Below, piece after piece: positions 9,096 to 17,744 of a DNA stretch of 57,109 nt. Source of the DNA: Sporosarcina psychrophila (lineage in GTDB: Bacteria; Bacillota; Bacilli; Bacillales_A; Planococcaceae); the NCBI GenBank assembly GCA_020742515.1, contig DYWT01000060.1, positions 1-57,109 of the forward strand, in the 5' to 3' direction. The notes under the pieces are model-generated. The model was not told the DNA's origin, made no database searches, and saw only the letters and a program-made list of their open reading frames with translations. Each line of letters starts with the position of its first letter. Position 1 is the first letter of the stretch. A program made the position numbers and the translations under genes.

Positions 9096-9783
9096 TATTT
9101 TAGCTGACCCAGAAAAAGTACAAAAACTACTTGATATTGCCCTGACATCCCTTCGGCCATTGCTGGAGGGAGCTCTTTACTATACGCTACCACTAACGTT
9201 TATTTCTTTTTTCTTCGGGATTATTCTAGCAGTATTAACTGCATTGGCAAGAATATCTACAAGCAAGCCGCTGCAAATTATCGCAAGAATTTATGTATCC
9301 GCAATACGTGGAACGCCGTTACTCGTTCAACTATTTATTTTGTTTTTTGGATTACCAACGATTGGAATAATTATAGACCCATTTCCAGCGGCTGTCTTCG
9401 GATTTTCATTAAACGTAGGAGCCTATGCCTCTGAAGTTATTCGTGCAGCCATACAATCGATTCCGAAAGGACAATGGGAGGCAGCGCATACGATTGGCAT
9501 GAATTATGCTCAAACATTAAGGCGAATCATATTGCCACAAGCAACTAGGGTATCTATTCCTCCTTTATCGAATACGTTTATCAGTCTTGTGAAAGATACT
9601 TCGCTGGCTTCTCTTATTTTAGTGACAGAAATGTTCAGAAGAGCTCAAGAAATTGCTTCTGCAAACTATGAGTTCTTACTTCTTTATACTGAAGCTGCTA
9701 TCATCTACTGGCTCATTTGTTTTATCCTTTCCTTAATTCAAGACAGAGTCGAGCATCGATTGGATCGATATGTGGCTAAGTGA
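9082..9783 (+). CDS. Amino-acid ABC transporter permease
   Basis: Membrane subunit of the importer, HisM/TcyB type, 233 residues with about five membrane segments. The cytoplasmic loop that contacts the ATPase is visible as [34 protein letters not shown], and [19 protein letters not shown] is the other family block. ATG 9082 overlaps the preceding gene by 14 bases, suggesting translational coupling; the upstream TTG and GTG in frame at 9073 and 9076 are less likely. Probably a homodimer. Confidence 0.88.
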   Translation: MYLTNILADPEKVQKLLDIALTSLRPLLEGALYYTLPLTFISFFFGIILAVLTALARISTSKPLQIIARIYVSAIRGTPLLVQLFILFFGLPTIGIIIDPFPAAVFGFSLNVGAYASEVIRAAIQSIPKGQWEAAHTIGMNYAQTLRRIILPQATRVSIPPLSNTFISLVKDTSLASLILVTEMFRRAQEIASANYEFLLLYTEAAIIYWLICFILSLIQDRVEHRLDRYVAK

Positions 9784-9819
9784 TGAGCTGAAAAAAACAA
9801 TTGTAAGAAGGTGTACACC

Positions 9820-10554
9820 ATGATTTCAATAAAAGGTTTATATAAGAAGTTTGGCGAACTTGAAGTGTTAAAGGGTATCGATTTGGAAGTGAAAAAAGGA
9901 GAAGTTGTTGTTGTCATAGGTCCGTCGGGCTCTGGTAAAACGACACTGCTTAGGTGTTTGAATATACTGGAAGTCCCCACAGCCGGAAGTATAGCGCTTG
10001 ATGGTCATAAAGCGGACTTCGCGAAACGAGTAGCGAAAAAGGAAATTGACTATTTTAGAAGTGAAACAGGTATGGTATTTCAAAACTATAATTTGTTTCC
10101 TCATAAGACCGCTCTTGAAAACGTGATGGAAGGGCCGGTCATCGTAAAAAAAGAAGCCAAAGATATAGCACGCAAAAAAGCAGAGAGTTTGTTAAAGAAG
10201 GTTGGGTTAGGTGACAAGTTCGATTTCTATCCCTTCCAACTATCAGGAGGTCAACAACAACGAGTGGGGATTGCAAGAGCATTGGCATTAGAGCCGAAAG
10301 TAATGTTGTTTGATGAGCCTACGTCCGCGCTGGATCCGGAACTAGTGGGCGAAGTGTTGCAGGTTATGAAAGATCTTGCCAATGAAGGCATGACAATGGT
10401 CGTTGTTACACACGAAATGCGTTTTGCACAGGACGCAGCCGACGAGGTCATTTTTATAGATGAGGGAAAGGTAATTGAGCGAAACAAACCAAGTGAACTT
10501 TTTACAAATCCAAAAGAAGAACGAACTAAACAATTTTTGAATTTGATTTCATGA
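9820..10554 (+). CDS. Amino-acid ABC transporter ATP-binding protein
   Basis: Cytoplasmic ATPase that powers the importer. Walker A is GPSGSGKT (34-41), the signature LSGGQQQR starts at 141, and Walker B is VMLFDEP with the following TSALDPELV; the switch His is in VVTHEM. It has 244 residues. ATG 9820 follows AAGAAGGTG with an 8-base gap, while the GTG at 9811 lies inside that site. It is the last gene before the terminator at 10571. GlnQ/TcyC-like by its short length and lack of extra domains. Confidence 0.92.
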   Translation: MISIKGLYKKFGELEVLKGIDLEVKKGEVVVVIGPSGSGKTTLLRCLNILEVPTAGSIALDGHKADFAKRVAKKEIDYFRSETGMVFQNYNLFPHKTALENVMEGPVIVKKEAKDIARKKAESLLKKVGLGDKFDFYPFQLSGGQQQRVGIARALALEPKVMLFDEPTSALDPELVGEVLQVMKDLANEGMTMVVVTHEMRFAQDAADEVIFIDEGKVIERNKPSELFTNPKEERTKQFLNLIS

Positions 10555-10570
10555 CTAATAAACAAGGTGA

Positions 10571-10607
10571 GATAATCGGTTAGCCTGTAAGGGACCGGTT
10601 ATTTTTG
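10571..10607 (+). terminator. Terminator after the ABC operon
   Basis: ATAATCGGT pairs with ACCGGTTAT (one G-T pair) around a 13-base loop, followed by five T. It lies 17 bp after the ATPase stop. Confidence 0.75.
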
Positions 10608-10694
10608 TATTAGTTGATAATCGGAAGTCTCGCTAAATTTGTTGAAAATAGTTATGATGGAAGGGATGCTATTTTATGAAATGAGGGGATTTAC

Positions 10695-11042
10695 ATGAGT
10701 GAACAATCAAATGTCGTATTACCTAAAAAAACATGTTCAATCGAGAGGCTTGTTACGATTCCAAAAGATGTTGAAAAAGTACTGAACGGCGAAAAGACAG
10801 CTACTCGCCGCAATGGTGTTTATGCAGATCTTGGAGAAGTGATGGTACTTGAAGGTAAAGAATTCAAAGTAGATGCAATCTATTCACAGACGCTTGGTGA
10901 AATGACGGATGAACACGCACAACAAGAAGGCTACACAACGATGGAAGAATATAAACAATCCATTCTTGCGATGCATGATAAAATGCCATGGTTACCGACG
11001 ATGAGTGTCTGGGTGCATGAATATAGCCCTGTAGCGAAATGA
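10695..11042 (+). CDS. ASCH-domain protein
   Basis: The 115-residue soluble protein fits the ASCH (PUA-like, RNA-binding-type) fold: the hallmark TGEKTATRR-like block appears as LNGEKTATRRNGVYADLGEVMVLEGKEFKVDAIYSQTLGEMTDEHAQQEGYTTMEEY. Such proteins may bind RNA or nucleosides, and some are amidohydrolases; no specific role can be given. It starts at ATG 10695 after a GAGGGG site and is followed 8 bp on by a membrane-protein gene, so the two are probably co-transcribed. Confidence 0.75.
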   Translation: MSEQSNVVLPKKTCSIERLVTIPKDVEKVLNGEKTATRRNGVYADLGEVMVLEGKEFKVDAIYSQTLGEMTDEHAQQEGYTTMEEYKQSILAMHDKMPWLPTMSVWVHEYSPVAK

Positions 11043-11050
11043 TGTTCTGA

Positions 11051-11494
11051 ATGAATTCAGGAGTCTATGGTGCGATTGTCTTTTTGCATGTTATTAGTGC
11101 TGTCCTCGCTATAGGTCCATTATTTATATTAATGCCGATTATAAAGCGATTGCGTAGCGTTGAAACAGGCATTGAGCAGGCTTTCTTGTCTATTATCAAT
11201 GCCATCATTCGCTTGGTCATGCATGCAGGACATGCCCTCGTCTACACAGGTGTCCTCTTATTGATATTTGGACCTTGGCCGTGGTATACGTCGTGGGTAA
11301 TCATGACGCTTGCTGTTTTACTGCTATCTGGAGTTTTTCTAGCAAGGGGATTTACGGTTGTACTACGGAAGTTTAAAAATCCAGATGCTGATAAAAATAA
11401 GATACTTGATCGTTTAAATAATACTTCATGGCTTTATATCGGTCTTATGCTAATCATGCTCTGGCTCATGGTTCAAAAACCGATGCTTTGGTAG
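11051..11494 (+). CDS. Small integral membrane protein, DUF2269-like
   Basis: The 147-residue protein has four hydrophobic segments (about 7-30, 55-75, 80-100 and 125-143). The opening VYGAIVFLHVISAVLAIGPLFILMPII, with His and a Gly-Pro in the first helix, resembles DUF2269 proteins, which have no known function. Its ribosome site is weak, so expression may depend on coupling to the ASCH gene 8 bp upstream. Assignment to the family is by eye and only moderately sure. Confidence 0.6.
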   Translation: MNSGVYGAIVFLHVISAVLAIGPLFILMPIIKRLRSVETGIEQAFLSIINAIIRLVMHAGHALVYTGVLLLIFGPWPWYTSWVIMTLAVLLLSGVFLARGFTVVLRKFKNPDADKNKILDRLNNTSWLYIGLMLIMLWLMVQKPMLW

Positions 11495-11512
11495 ATAACC
11501 CACGATACATAG

Positions 11513-11550
11513 AAAAAGATGTGCATCTAACCGGTGCATGTCTTTTTTGA
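11513..11550 (+). terminator. Terminator after the DUF2269-like gene
   Basis: AAAAAGATGTGCATC pairs fully, with three G-T wobbles, with GGTGCATGTCTTTTT around a short loop and ends in six T. Confidence 0.8.
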
Positions 11551-11761
11551 TTTTTATTTTCACATAGCTTACTGTAAACGCGCGAGCTGTTGTGACGAGT
11601 TAACCTATTACTACTTACCGGGATCAGTGGGCGTATTCTTTTTTTAATATTTTCGATACCTTTTTGAAAGTAGTCATCTAGTAAGAGTGAGGGGGTGTGA
11701 AAATGATAGGCTGCGGAATCCAAAAATATAGACCAGCACCTACAAATAGAAAGTATTATGA

Positions 11762-11806
11762 AAAAAGCTCTCCAAATTACATTAATTGTGGTTTGGAGAG
11801 CTTTTA
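11762..11806 (-). terminator. Terminator of the ypdA-like gene (bidirectional shape)
   Basis: A perfect 14-bp stem AAAAGCTCTCCAAA / TTTGGAGAGCTTTT with a 15-base loop sits just beyond the stop of the leftward reductase gene. A/T runs on both sides would let it stop transcription from either direction. Confidence 0.85.
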
Positions 11807-11809
11807 ACA

Positions 11810-12799
11810 TCATAAATTATTTTGAACATAGGACAGACGTTGTGCAATTTCATTTGCGATTTTCATGCCATGAAAGCGTCCGTCTTCAATGTAAACACGA
11901 TTTGTAATGCCACCCGTTACAACCCCAGAAAGAAAAATATTCTTAACATTTGATTCATATGTCTCTGGATTAAAGGAAGGAACTAATGAAGAGAGATCAG
12001 TTTGAATTCCGATGCTTTGAAGCAGTGAGATATTAGGTTGATACCCGATAAGGGAGAATACATAGTCATTTTGAAGTGTAACTGTTCCTTCAGAAGAGTT
12101 TATACGAATGGTTGATTCATCGATAGCAGCAATACTGGAATTGGGATGAAAATCAATCCTTCCTTTTTTAAGAAGGTTACGCATATCTAATAATAAGGAT
12201 GGTTTGATACCCTCCAAGACAGTTTCTCCACGATGCACAAGTGTAACATGGGCTCCGTTACGATAAAGATCAATAGCTGCTTCAATTGCTGAATTTTTAC
12301 CGCCAACAACCGTAACATGTTGTCCATAATAAAGATGACCTTCTTTATAATAATGTGAGACCTTCGCTAAATTATCTCCGTCTACCCCTAGTTGTCTAGG
12401 CGTATCGAAAATTCCTGTTGCGATAACAATCATCTTCGCTTCGTAGGGAATGGTGTTGCCATTGAGATCTTCTGCGTGGACAGTAAAGGATGCAGCGTTC
12501 TTTGAAATAGAATTAACCTTTTGATAGCACTTAATATTAATTTCTTGTCTTTCAGTTACAAGGCGATAATATTTTAATAGTTCCGTTCGATTTGGGCGTA
12601 CATCTTGTGATAGGAATGGAATGTTGCCAATTTCTAAACGATCTGAAGTACTATAGAAAGTCATATGTAATGGACAGTTGACAATGGAATTAACAATCGC
12701 CTCTTTTTCAAGAATTACATAAGAAAGTCCCTTTTCTTGAAGGGCAAGACCCGTTGATAAGCCACACGGGCCACCGCCAATAATAACAACATCATACAT
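11810..12799 (-). CDS. bdr: YpdA-family FAD/NAD(P)-dependent bacillithiol disulfide reductase
   Basis: Flavoprotein proposed to reduce bacillithiol disulfide with NADPH. The 329-residue protein begins with the FAD motif GGGPCG (8-13), keeping the Cys that is characteristic of YpdA, then PLHMTFYSTSDRLEIGNIPF. A second dinucleotide motif, VVGGKNSAIEAA, lies near 165, and the C-terminal FAD block is NIFLSGVVTGG. GGAGGG precedes the ATG. It is a single-gene unit ending in its own hairpin. bshC, the last bacillithiol synthesis gene, is also in this window, so substrate and reductase fit together. Confidence 0.87.
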   Translation of the reverse strand: MYDVVIIGGGPCGLSTGLALQEKGLSYVILEKEAIVNSIVNCPLHMTFYSTSDRLEIGNIPFLSQDVRPNRTELLKYYRLVTERQEINIKCYQKVNSISKNAASFTVHAEDLNGNTIPYEAKMIVIATGIFDTPRQLGVDGDNLAKVSHYYKEGHLYYGQHVTVVGGKNSAIEAAIDLYRNGAHVTLVHRGETVLEGIKPSLLLDMRNLLKKGRIDFHPNSSIAAIDESTIRINSSEGTVTLQNDYVFSLIGYQPNISLLQSIGIQTDLSSLVPSFNPETYESNVKNIFLSGVVTGGITNRVYIEDGRFHGMKIANEIAQRLSYVQNNL

Positions 12800-13167
12800 A
12801 AACTAAAAACCCTCCTTGAAATTTTACATAAAGACGGTTATAAGCATTAATTTTTTAGAAATCTAACATGAATAATGAAACAAAGAAGCATAATTCGTAC
12901 CCATCAGTATGCCCAGATAGTACGTAGAAATACTGAAAAAATATAAACCAATTAATGGACGCATGTTTAATATCAAGAAATCCCTGTGTATGGAAAGCTA
13001 TCTTATCAATAACACGATAGCTAGTACGAAAGGTAAATATTTATCCTAAACTGATGTTATTTAAGCGCTATATATACTCGATACCATCCAGTTGAACAAG
13101 GGATTTTGGGGTTTATGGAGAATACTATCTTATAAATGAAAATACTGTAGCATTTAAGGAGCGTTAT
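12800..13167. other. Gene-free divergent region between the ypdA-like and amidase genes
   Basis: This AT-rich 368-bp gap must hold promoters for two divergent genes. I see a GGAGGG ribosome site for the leftward gene and AAGGAG for the rightward one, but no convincing -35/-10 pair, riboswitch, repeat or small gene. Confidence 0.5.
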
Positions 13168-14634
13168 ATGGAAATTAAGTTTAATGATTTTTTTAGAGAA
13201 GAACTAACGATTCATGCTATTCAAGCAGCTATGGAAGATGGAAAAGTAACTTCAAAAGAATTGGTTATGTATTACCTTCATAGAATAGCAAAGTATGACC
13301 AAGACGGACCGAAAATAAATTCTATTCTTGAAATAAATCCTGACGCAATTTTCATTGCTGAAGCATTAGATTATGAAAGGAAAACAAGGAGCGTTAGGGG
13401 CCCTTTACATGGTATTCCGGTTTTTCTCAAAGATAGTATCGAAACAAATGATTCAATGCATACCAGTGCAGGAACACTTGCATTAGAGAAACATAGTAGT
13501 AGTCAGGATGCATTCCTTGTTAAAAAGCTTCGTAACGCAGGTGCAGTCATCTTAGGCAAAGCTAATATGACAGAACTAGCGAATGGGATGTCTAGTACAA
13601 TGTGGGCAGGCTATAGTTCCAGAGGAGGTCAAGTATTAAATCCATATGGCGATGCTAACCTTTATGTTGGAGGATCCAGTTCAGGTTCGGCAGTTGCAGT
13701 TGCTGCAAATTTCACAGTATTGTCCGTTGGTACTGAAACAGATGCTTCTATTCTAAGTCCAGCCATTACAAACGCTGTGGTCGGTATTAAACCTACTGTT
13801 GGATTGATTAGCCGCACGGGTATCATTCCTTTCACCTATTCTCAAGACACGGCAGGACCAATGGCTAGAACCGTTACGGACGCCTCTATTCTATTGGGAG
13901 CTGTAGTTGGTGTTGATGAACTTGACGCTGCTACCCATAAATGCGAAGGAAGGGTACAACAGGATTATTCATCTTTTTTGGATTCTATGGGTTTAAAAGG
14001 AGCAAAAATTGGTGTATTTCAAAATGGCTCTAAAGCGTTTTATGAATCTGAGGAGTACGATGCGGAATTGTTTGAGGATGCCATACAGACCTTAAATGAA
14101 GAAGGGGCTTTGGTCATTGAAGATATAGAAATCCCTTCTTTTCACAGAGAGTGGAAAAGGACAGTATTACTATCTGAGTTAAAACATAGCTTAGAAAATT
14201 ATCTTGTCAAACTTCCTTCGCATTTACCTGTACATTCTATATCCGAACTGATTCAGTTTAATAAGAGTACAGCAGATAGAGCATTGAAATATGGACAGAA
14301 TAAGTTGGAGGAAATTGTGGGATTACCCAATACGTTAAGGAATCCTGACTATTTGAATGCAAAACTGGATGATTTATATTTTTCACAGACGGGAATTGAT
14401 TTTGCCTTAAAAAAATATGACCTTGATGCAATTCTTTTCCCTTCATATATAGGTTCGACAATATTTGCTAAAGCTGGGTATCCATCGGTTGCTCTCCCTG
14501 CTGGGTACAAGGATAGTGGAAGGCCATTTGGTATAACATTTGCAGGTGCTGCCTTTAGTGAAGGTATATTAATCAAACTTGGTTATGCATTTGAACAAGC
14601 AACAAAGCATCGAAAAAGCCCGAAACTAATATAG
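13168..14634 (+). CDS. Amidase-signature family hydrolase
   Basis: Hydrolyses an amide bond; the substrate is unknown. The 488-residue protein has the Ser-cisSer-Lys triad: Lys88 in PVFLKDSIE, the cis-Ser near 170 in GGSSSGSAVA, and nucleophile Ser194 in ETDASILSPA. The last motif is unusual, since the common form is TDTGGSIRxPA; here a Gly-Gly is replaced by Asp-Ala and the Arg by Leu, which suggests a distinct substrate group and argues against GatA. AAGGAG precedes the ATG. No gatB or gatC is nearby, so it acts alone, perhaps in nitrogen scavenging. Confidence 0.85.
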   Translation: MEIKFNDFFREELTIHAIQAAMEDGKVTSKELVMYYLHRIAKYDQDGPKINSILEINPDAIFIAEALDYERKTRSVRGPLHGIPVFLKDSIETNDSMHTSAGTLALEKHSSSQDAFLVKKLRNAGAVILGKANMTELANGMSSTMWAGYSSRGGQVLNPYGDANLYVGGSSSGSAVAVAANFTVLSVGTETDASILSPAITNAVVGIKPTVGLISRTGIIPFTYSQDTAGPMARTVTDASILLGAVVGVDELDAATHKCEGRVQQDYSSFLDSMGLKGAKIGVFQNGSKAFYESEEYDAELFEDAIQTLNEEGALVIEDIEIPSFHREWKRTVLLSELKHSLENYLVKLPSHLPVHSISELIQFNKSTADRALKYGQNKLEEIVGLPNTLRNPDYLNAKLDDLYFSQTGIDFALKKYDLDAILFPSYIGSTIFAKAGYPSVALPAGYKDSGRPFGITFAGAAFSEGILIKLGYAFEQATKHRKSPKLI

Positions 14635-14680
14635 AAAAAACTAAAGTACTCCGGCTTTCAGGATGAATAAAAACAACCAG

Positions 14681-14714
14681 AAAAAAATTCTAATTAGGAT
14701 AGCTAGATTTTTTT
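14681..14714 (+). terminator. Possible AT-rich terminator of the amidase gene
   Basis: AAAAAAATTCTA can pair, with one bulge, to TAGATTTTTTT around an 11-base loop. The stem is weak, but the T run and position 46 bp after the stop fit. The remaining sequence to 14972 shows nothing recognisable. Confidence 0.4.
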
Positions 14715-14972
14715 ATAGTGCATGTGGAATTGTAAATTCAATTCGTTCAATACTACACCTTTTTTAAATTTTATTAAAACTGATTTAAACATCATGATCG
14801 TATAGAGTATAAATTCATTAAGTAGGGATAGTATTATAAGTGATAAAAGTAGCAATAATTACGGTCGTAAGAATGTATCACTTTTGTCATCTTTTTTACC
14901 AATGATGGTCAGAAAACATACCGCTTGTTGCCACGCATTTACTAATTGGGAATAACTAAAATAATGGGCGAT

Positions 14973-15017
14973 AAAAAAGCCTAATTCCCGCTTCTTTTTG
15001 ACGTAGAATTAAGCTTT
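14973..15017 (-). terminator. Terminator of the DUF4181 gene
   Basis: Read leftward, AAAGCTTAATTC pairs (one mismatch) with GAATTAGGCTTT and is followed by further T. It lies about 50 bp beyond the stop of the leftward gene. Confidence 0.65.
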
Positions 15018-15068
15018 CGATCCACAACAATCGCACCCGATTAGTTAAACCAATTGAATAAGCTATTC

Positions 15069-15512
15069 CTATCCAAACAAGCCAAAAAAATCAGTTATAT
15101 ATATCGAAAGTAGGAGTATTGCCATAAATATTAATTGAAGAACCGTAAAGATATAAGCATTTCTGTTTTCTGCATATTTCCACTCCATAAACGCTGTTAC
15201 GATTTCAGTTAAAAAGATTACTATAAATAATAAAAAATATGGTTCCAAAAACAAAATTGGAATCAATGGCTGTCTTGAAGCATTGATAATACCTCCAACT
15301 ATAATAGCAACAACAAAGACAATTCTAATTGTCCAGTCAATCTTTTTATGCTGCTCATTCAAATGATTGTATGAAAACGCCTTCTTTTTTTTCACTTTAA
15401 GGATCTTTCTTACAATCGCATTAAATAAAAACATTAATAGCCCTATAACGAGCAAAAATAGAAAGAAATTCAACCAAAAAGATGAATCTACACCATAAAG
15501 TAACACTTCCAT
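15069..15512 (-). CDS. DUF4181 membrane protein
   Basis: The 147-residue protein has four hydrophobic segments (about 11-33, 62-80, 84-106 and 121-141) and the DUF4181 block LFIVIFLTEIVTAFMEWKYAENRNAYIFTVLQLIF. The family is found in Bacillales and has no known function. GGTGAGG stands five bases before the ATG. It is a single-gene unit next to a MITE-like element, in a part of the window that differs from the usual ctaG neighbourhood, so it may be accessory. Confidence 0.75.
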   Translation of the reverse strand: MEVLLYGVDSSFWLNFFLFLLVIGLLMFLFNAIVRKILKVKKKKAFSYNHLNEQHKKIDWTIRIVFVVAIIVGGIINASRQPLIPILFLEPYFLLFIVIFLTEIVTAFMEWKYAENRNAYIFTVLQLIFMAILLLSIYITDFFGLFG

Positions 15513-15827
15513 TCAACCTCACCTACTTAATATTCTAGACTTATTCATTTTTATTACCTATCGAATGAATTACTTATCTAAGTTATAAAATAACTATTCA
15601 ATAATCAAGCCTGTTTGTTGAAGACAGTTCTTATTGGAAATTAATCAAATCAGTACAACAAGCATAACATTTGTAATTCGGAATATGTATGGTGTTTCAC
15701 CTTTAATCAACCAGAAGATTTGCAGTGGTAATCACCTGGCGTTTGCTGATGCATTTCCTTGGCTATCTTCAAACAATTGGAATGTTATGGAATAAAACGA
15801 GTTATTGAATTTTTTGGGGTGTGGCAC

Positions 15828-16064
15828 TATATACGTTGAATGAAAGAATCCCATTGAATCGCTACGGCGCGAGGGGATGCCTTCGCTCAGTTTATACTCT
15901 GGATTCAATATTTCTACATAGTTAATTATAGTCAAGAAAACCAGAATCCAGATTGTAGATTTCATCACAGATAACGAAATGCTCTTTCTCACATAGACCA
16001 TCCAGTGAAGGCACCTTCTAGCGCTGCAACTGTTTAATGGAATTCTTTGTTTCAATTTCGATAG
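15828..16064 (+). mobile_element. MITE-like element with ~55-bp terminal inverted repeats (copy A)
   Basis: The left end (15828-15881: TATACGTTGAATGAAAG... to GAGGGGATGCC) is an imperfect inverted copy of the right end (16010-16064: GGCACCTTCTAGCGC... to TTTCAATTTCGATA), about two thirds identical over 54 bp. The inside has no gene but shares the segment AATTATAGTCAAGAAA and TTTCTCACATAGACCATCCAG with the copy at 23837. No transposase is present, so it would be non-autonomous. It ends 118 bp before ctaG, and the 86-codon frame at 16037-16297 that starts in its right end is not a gene. Confidence 0.65.
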
Positions 16065-16181
16065 GTTACGTTCTTTTAAATGGTATCTTTCGCTTTTTAT
16101 CAATTGTCATAGTTCGTACATTGAGTTACATCCTTATTCGTTTTATAATGAAGAAAGAATTTAATGAAGGAGTGATGGCGA

Positions 16182-17108
16182 ATGCCTTTGAGTATATTTG
16201 GCTTCAGAGCTTTGTGGAGCCCATGGTTTTTACTAATTATCATACTAGGTATGGCTTTATATTTATTACTGACGACAAAAATGCGTCACCGATTTAAAGA
16301 CACAGATCCGGTTACTAAGAGCCAGCTATTCTTTTTCATGGCCGGTATGGTTATGCTTTACGTTATAAAAGGCTCGCCTTTAGATTTACTTGGTCACATC
16401 TTATTTTCTATCCACATGGTACAAATGGCGGCTTTACTGCTTATTGTTGCACCGTTAATCATAATGGGCATTCCAAACTGGATGTGGAAAAAAGTCTTTG
16501 ACATCAACATTTTTAATCGTATTTTTAGTTTCTTTACCAAACCAATTCTGAGCTTACTGTTATTTTCCGGTATGTTTTCCGTTTATCATATTCCACTAAT
16601 TTTGGATAATGTTAAATTAAGCCCTATATTGCATACGATTTTCACTATAACGCTGTTTATTTCAGCGGTGTTCTTTTGGTGGCCAATCCTTAATACTTTG
16701 AAGGGGCAGCCAAAGCTTCATGGTCTGAAAAAAATAGGGTATGTTATATTAAGTGCAATACTAATTACTCCCGCATGTTCTTTAATTATTTTCGTAGATG
16801 TACCTGTGTACGAAACATACAAATCCGGTGAGGCTTGGTTACAGGCGATGGCACTATGTGTACCGGCAAGCACACTCTCGGGGTTATCCGGCTTGGGTAT
16901 TTCAGGACCTGAATTATTCACGAATATGCCTACATTGGTTGATCAGCAACTAGGCGGGATTATCATGAAAGTATTCCAAGAACTTATTTATGTTGGTGTA
17001 CTCGGTAGTATTTTCATTAAATGGCATCGAGAAGAGTTGGATAATGCTGAAGAAATTACGGCGAATGCTCTATTGGAACGCCAACGATTGACAATGCATG
17101 GTCAATAA
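16182..17108 (+). CDS. ctaG: Cytochrome c oxidase assembly factor CtaG
   Basis: Membrane protein needed for assembly of caa3-type cytochrome oxidase, probably for copper-site formation, in the cytoplasmic membrane. It has 308 residues with about seven membrane segments. CtaG_caa3 blocks include LYLLLTTKMRHRFKDTDPV near the start, then KGSPLDLLGHILFSIHMVQM with conserved His residues, and later FWWPILNTLKG and QQLGGIIMKVFQELIYVG. The ATG follows AAGGAGTG. The ctaA-F genes that normally precede it are not here; the segment before it is an accessory block and a MITE. A DUF420 gene follows, as in Bacillus relatives. Confidence 0.92.
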   Translation: MPLSIFGFRALWSPWFLLIIILGMALYLLLTTKMRHRFKDTDPVTKSQLFFFMAGMVMLYVIKGSPLDLLGHILFSIHMVQMAALLLIVAPLIIMGIPNWMWKKVFDINIFNRIFSFFTKPILSLLLFSGMFSVYHIPLILDNVKLSPILHTIFTITLFISAVFFWWPILNTLKGQPKLHGLKKIGYVILSAILITPACSLIIFVDVPVYETYKSGEAWLQAMALCVPASTLSGLSGLGISGPELFTNMPTLVDQQLGGIIMKVFQELIYVGVLGSIFIKWHREELDNAEEITANALLERQRLTMHGQ

Positions 17109-17145
17109 CAAATAGAGATTATTTTAGATAAAGGGGAAATAATGA

Positions 17146-17607
17146 ATGAATCTGCCCTTGCTACCTACAATTAGTACATTGTTTATTGTACTTTCAGCCA
17201 TATTGGTTGCGATAGGATGGAATTTAATCCGCAAAAAGAAAATAGAGGCCCATAAAAAGACGATGCTGGCGGCAGCGGCATCGGCAATTCTTTTTCTTAT
17301 CATTTATGTATCGAGAACTATTTTGGTTGGTAACACCTCTTTTGGCGGGCCAGATAAGTTGAAAATATATTATACGGTTTTTCTGGTCTTTCATATTGTT
17401 CTTGCAACAACAGGAGCAGTACTCGGGGGTGTGACCATTCATGCAGGATTGAAGAATAATTTAGTGAGACACCGGAAACTGGGTCCAATCGCAAGTATTA
17501 TTTGGTTTTTTACAGCGATAACGGGTGTTGCTGTTTATTTACTCCTTTATGTTTTTTATAAGGGCGGAGAAGTGACATCAATGTTTAAAGCGATTCTTGG
17601 TTTTTAA
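17146..17607 (+). CDS. DUF420 membrane protein (CtaM/YozB-like)
   Basis: The 153-residue protein has four membrane helices and conserved His residues (HKKTML, FHIVLATTG, TIHAG, RHRKLG). DUF420 proteins such as staphylococcal CtaM take part in maturation of haem-copper oxidases, and its place 37 bp after ctaG supports a role in oxidase assembly. ATG 17146 follows AAGGGGAAA; another ATG at 17142 is in a different frame. It ends the operon, with a terminator right after the stop. Confidence 0.85.
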   Translation: MNLPLLPTISTLFIVLSAILVAIGWNLIRKKKIEAHKKTMLAAAASAILFLIIYVSRTILVGNTSFGGPDKLKIYYTVFLVFHIVLATTGAVLGGVTIHAGLKNNLVRHRKLGPIASIIWFFTAITGVAVYLLLYVFYKGGEVTSMFKAILGF

Positions 17608-17609
17608 CG

Positions 17610-17648
17610 AAAAAAAACGCTATCACATTTTTTTGTGAAAGCGTTTTT
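17610..17648 (+). terminator. Terminator after the ctaG operon
   Basis: AAAAAACGCTATCACA pairs with TGTGAAAGCGTTTTT (one mismatch) around a T-rich loop and ends in five T. Confidence 0.85.
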
Positions 17649-17744
17649 GTGCTTGCTTGGTCATGGATGCTTAGTAAAGATGGGACAGACTACATGCATG
17701 ACATACCGTGTGCTGAATCGCCCACTGACTGAAGCTATACTTTT

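Noticed and set aside
16037..16297. 86-codon frame overlapping the ctaG start
   Set aside because: It begins in the right end of the MITE-like element and overlaps ctaG, which has a clear ribosome site and family match.
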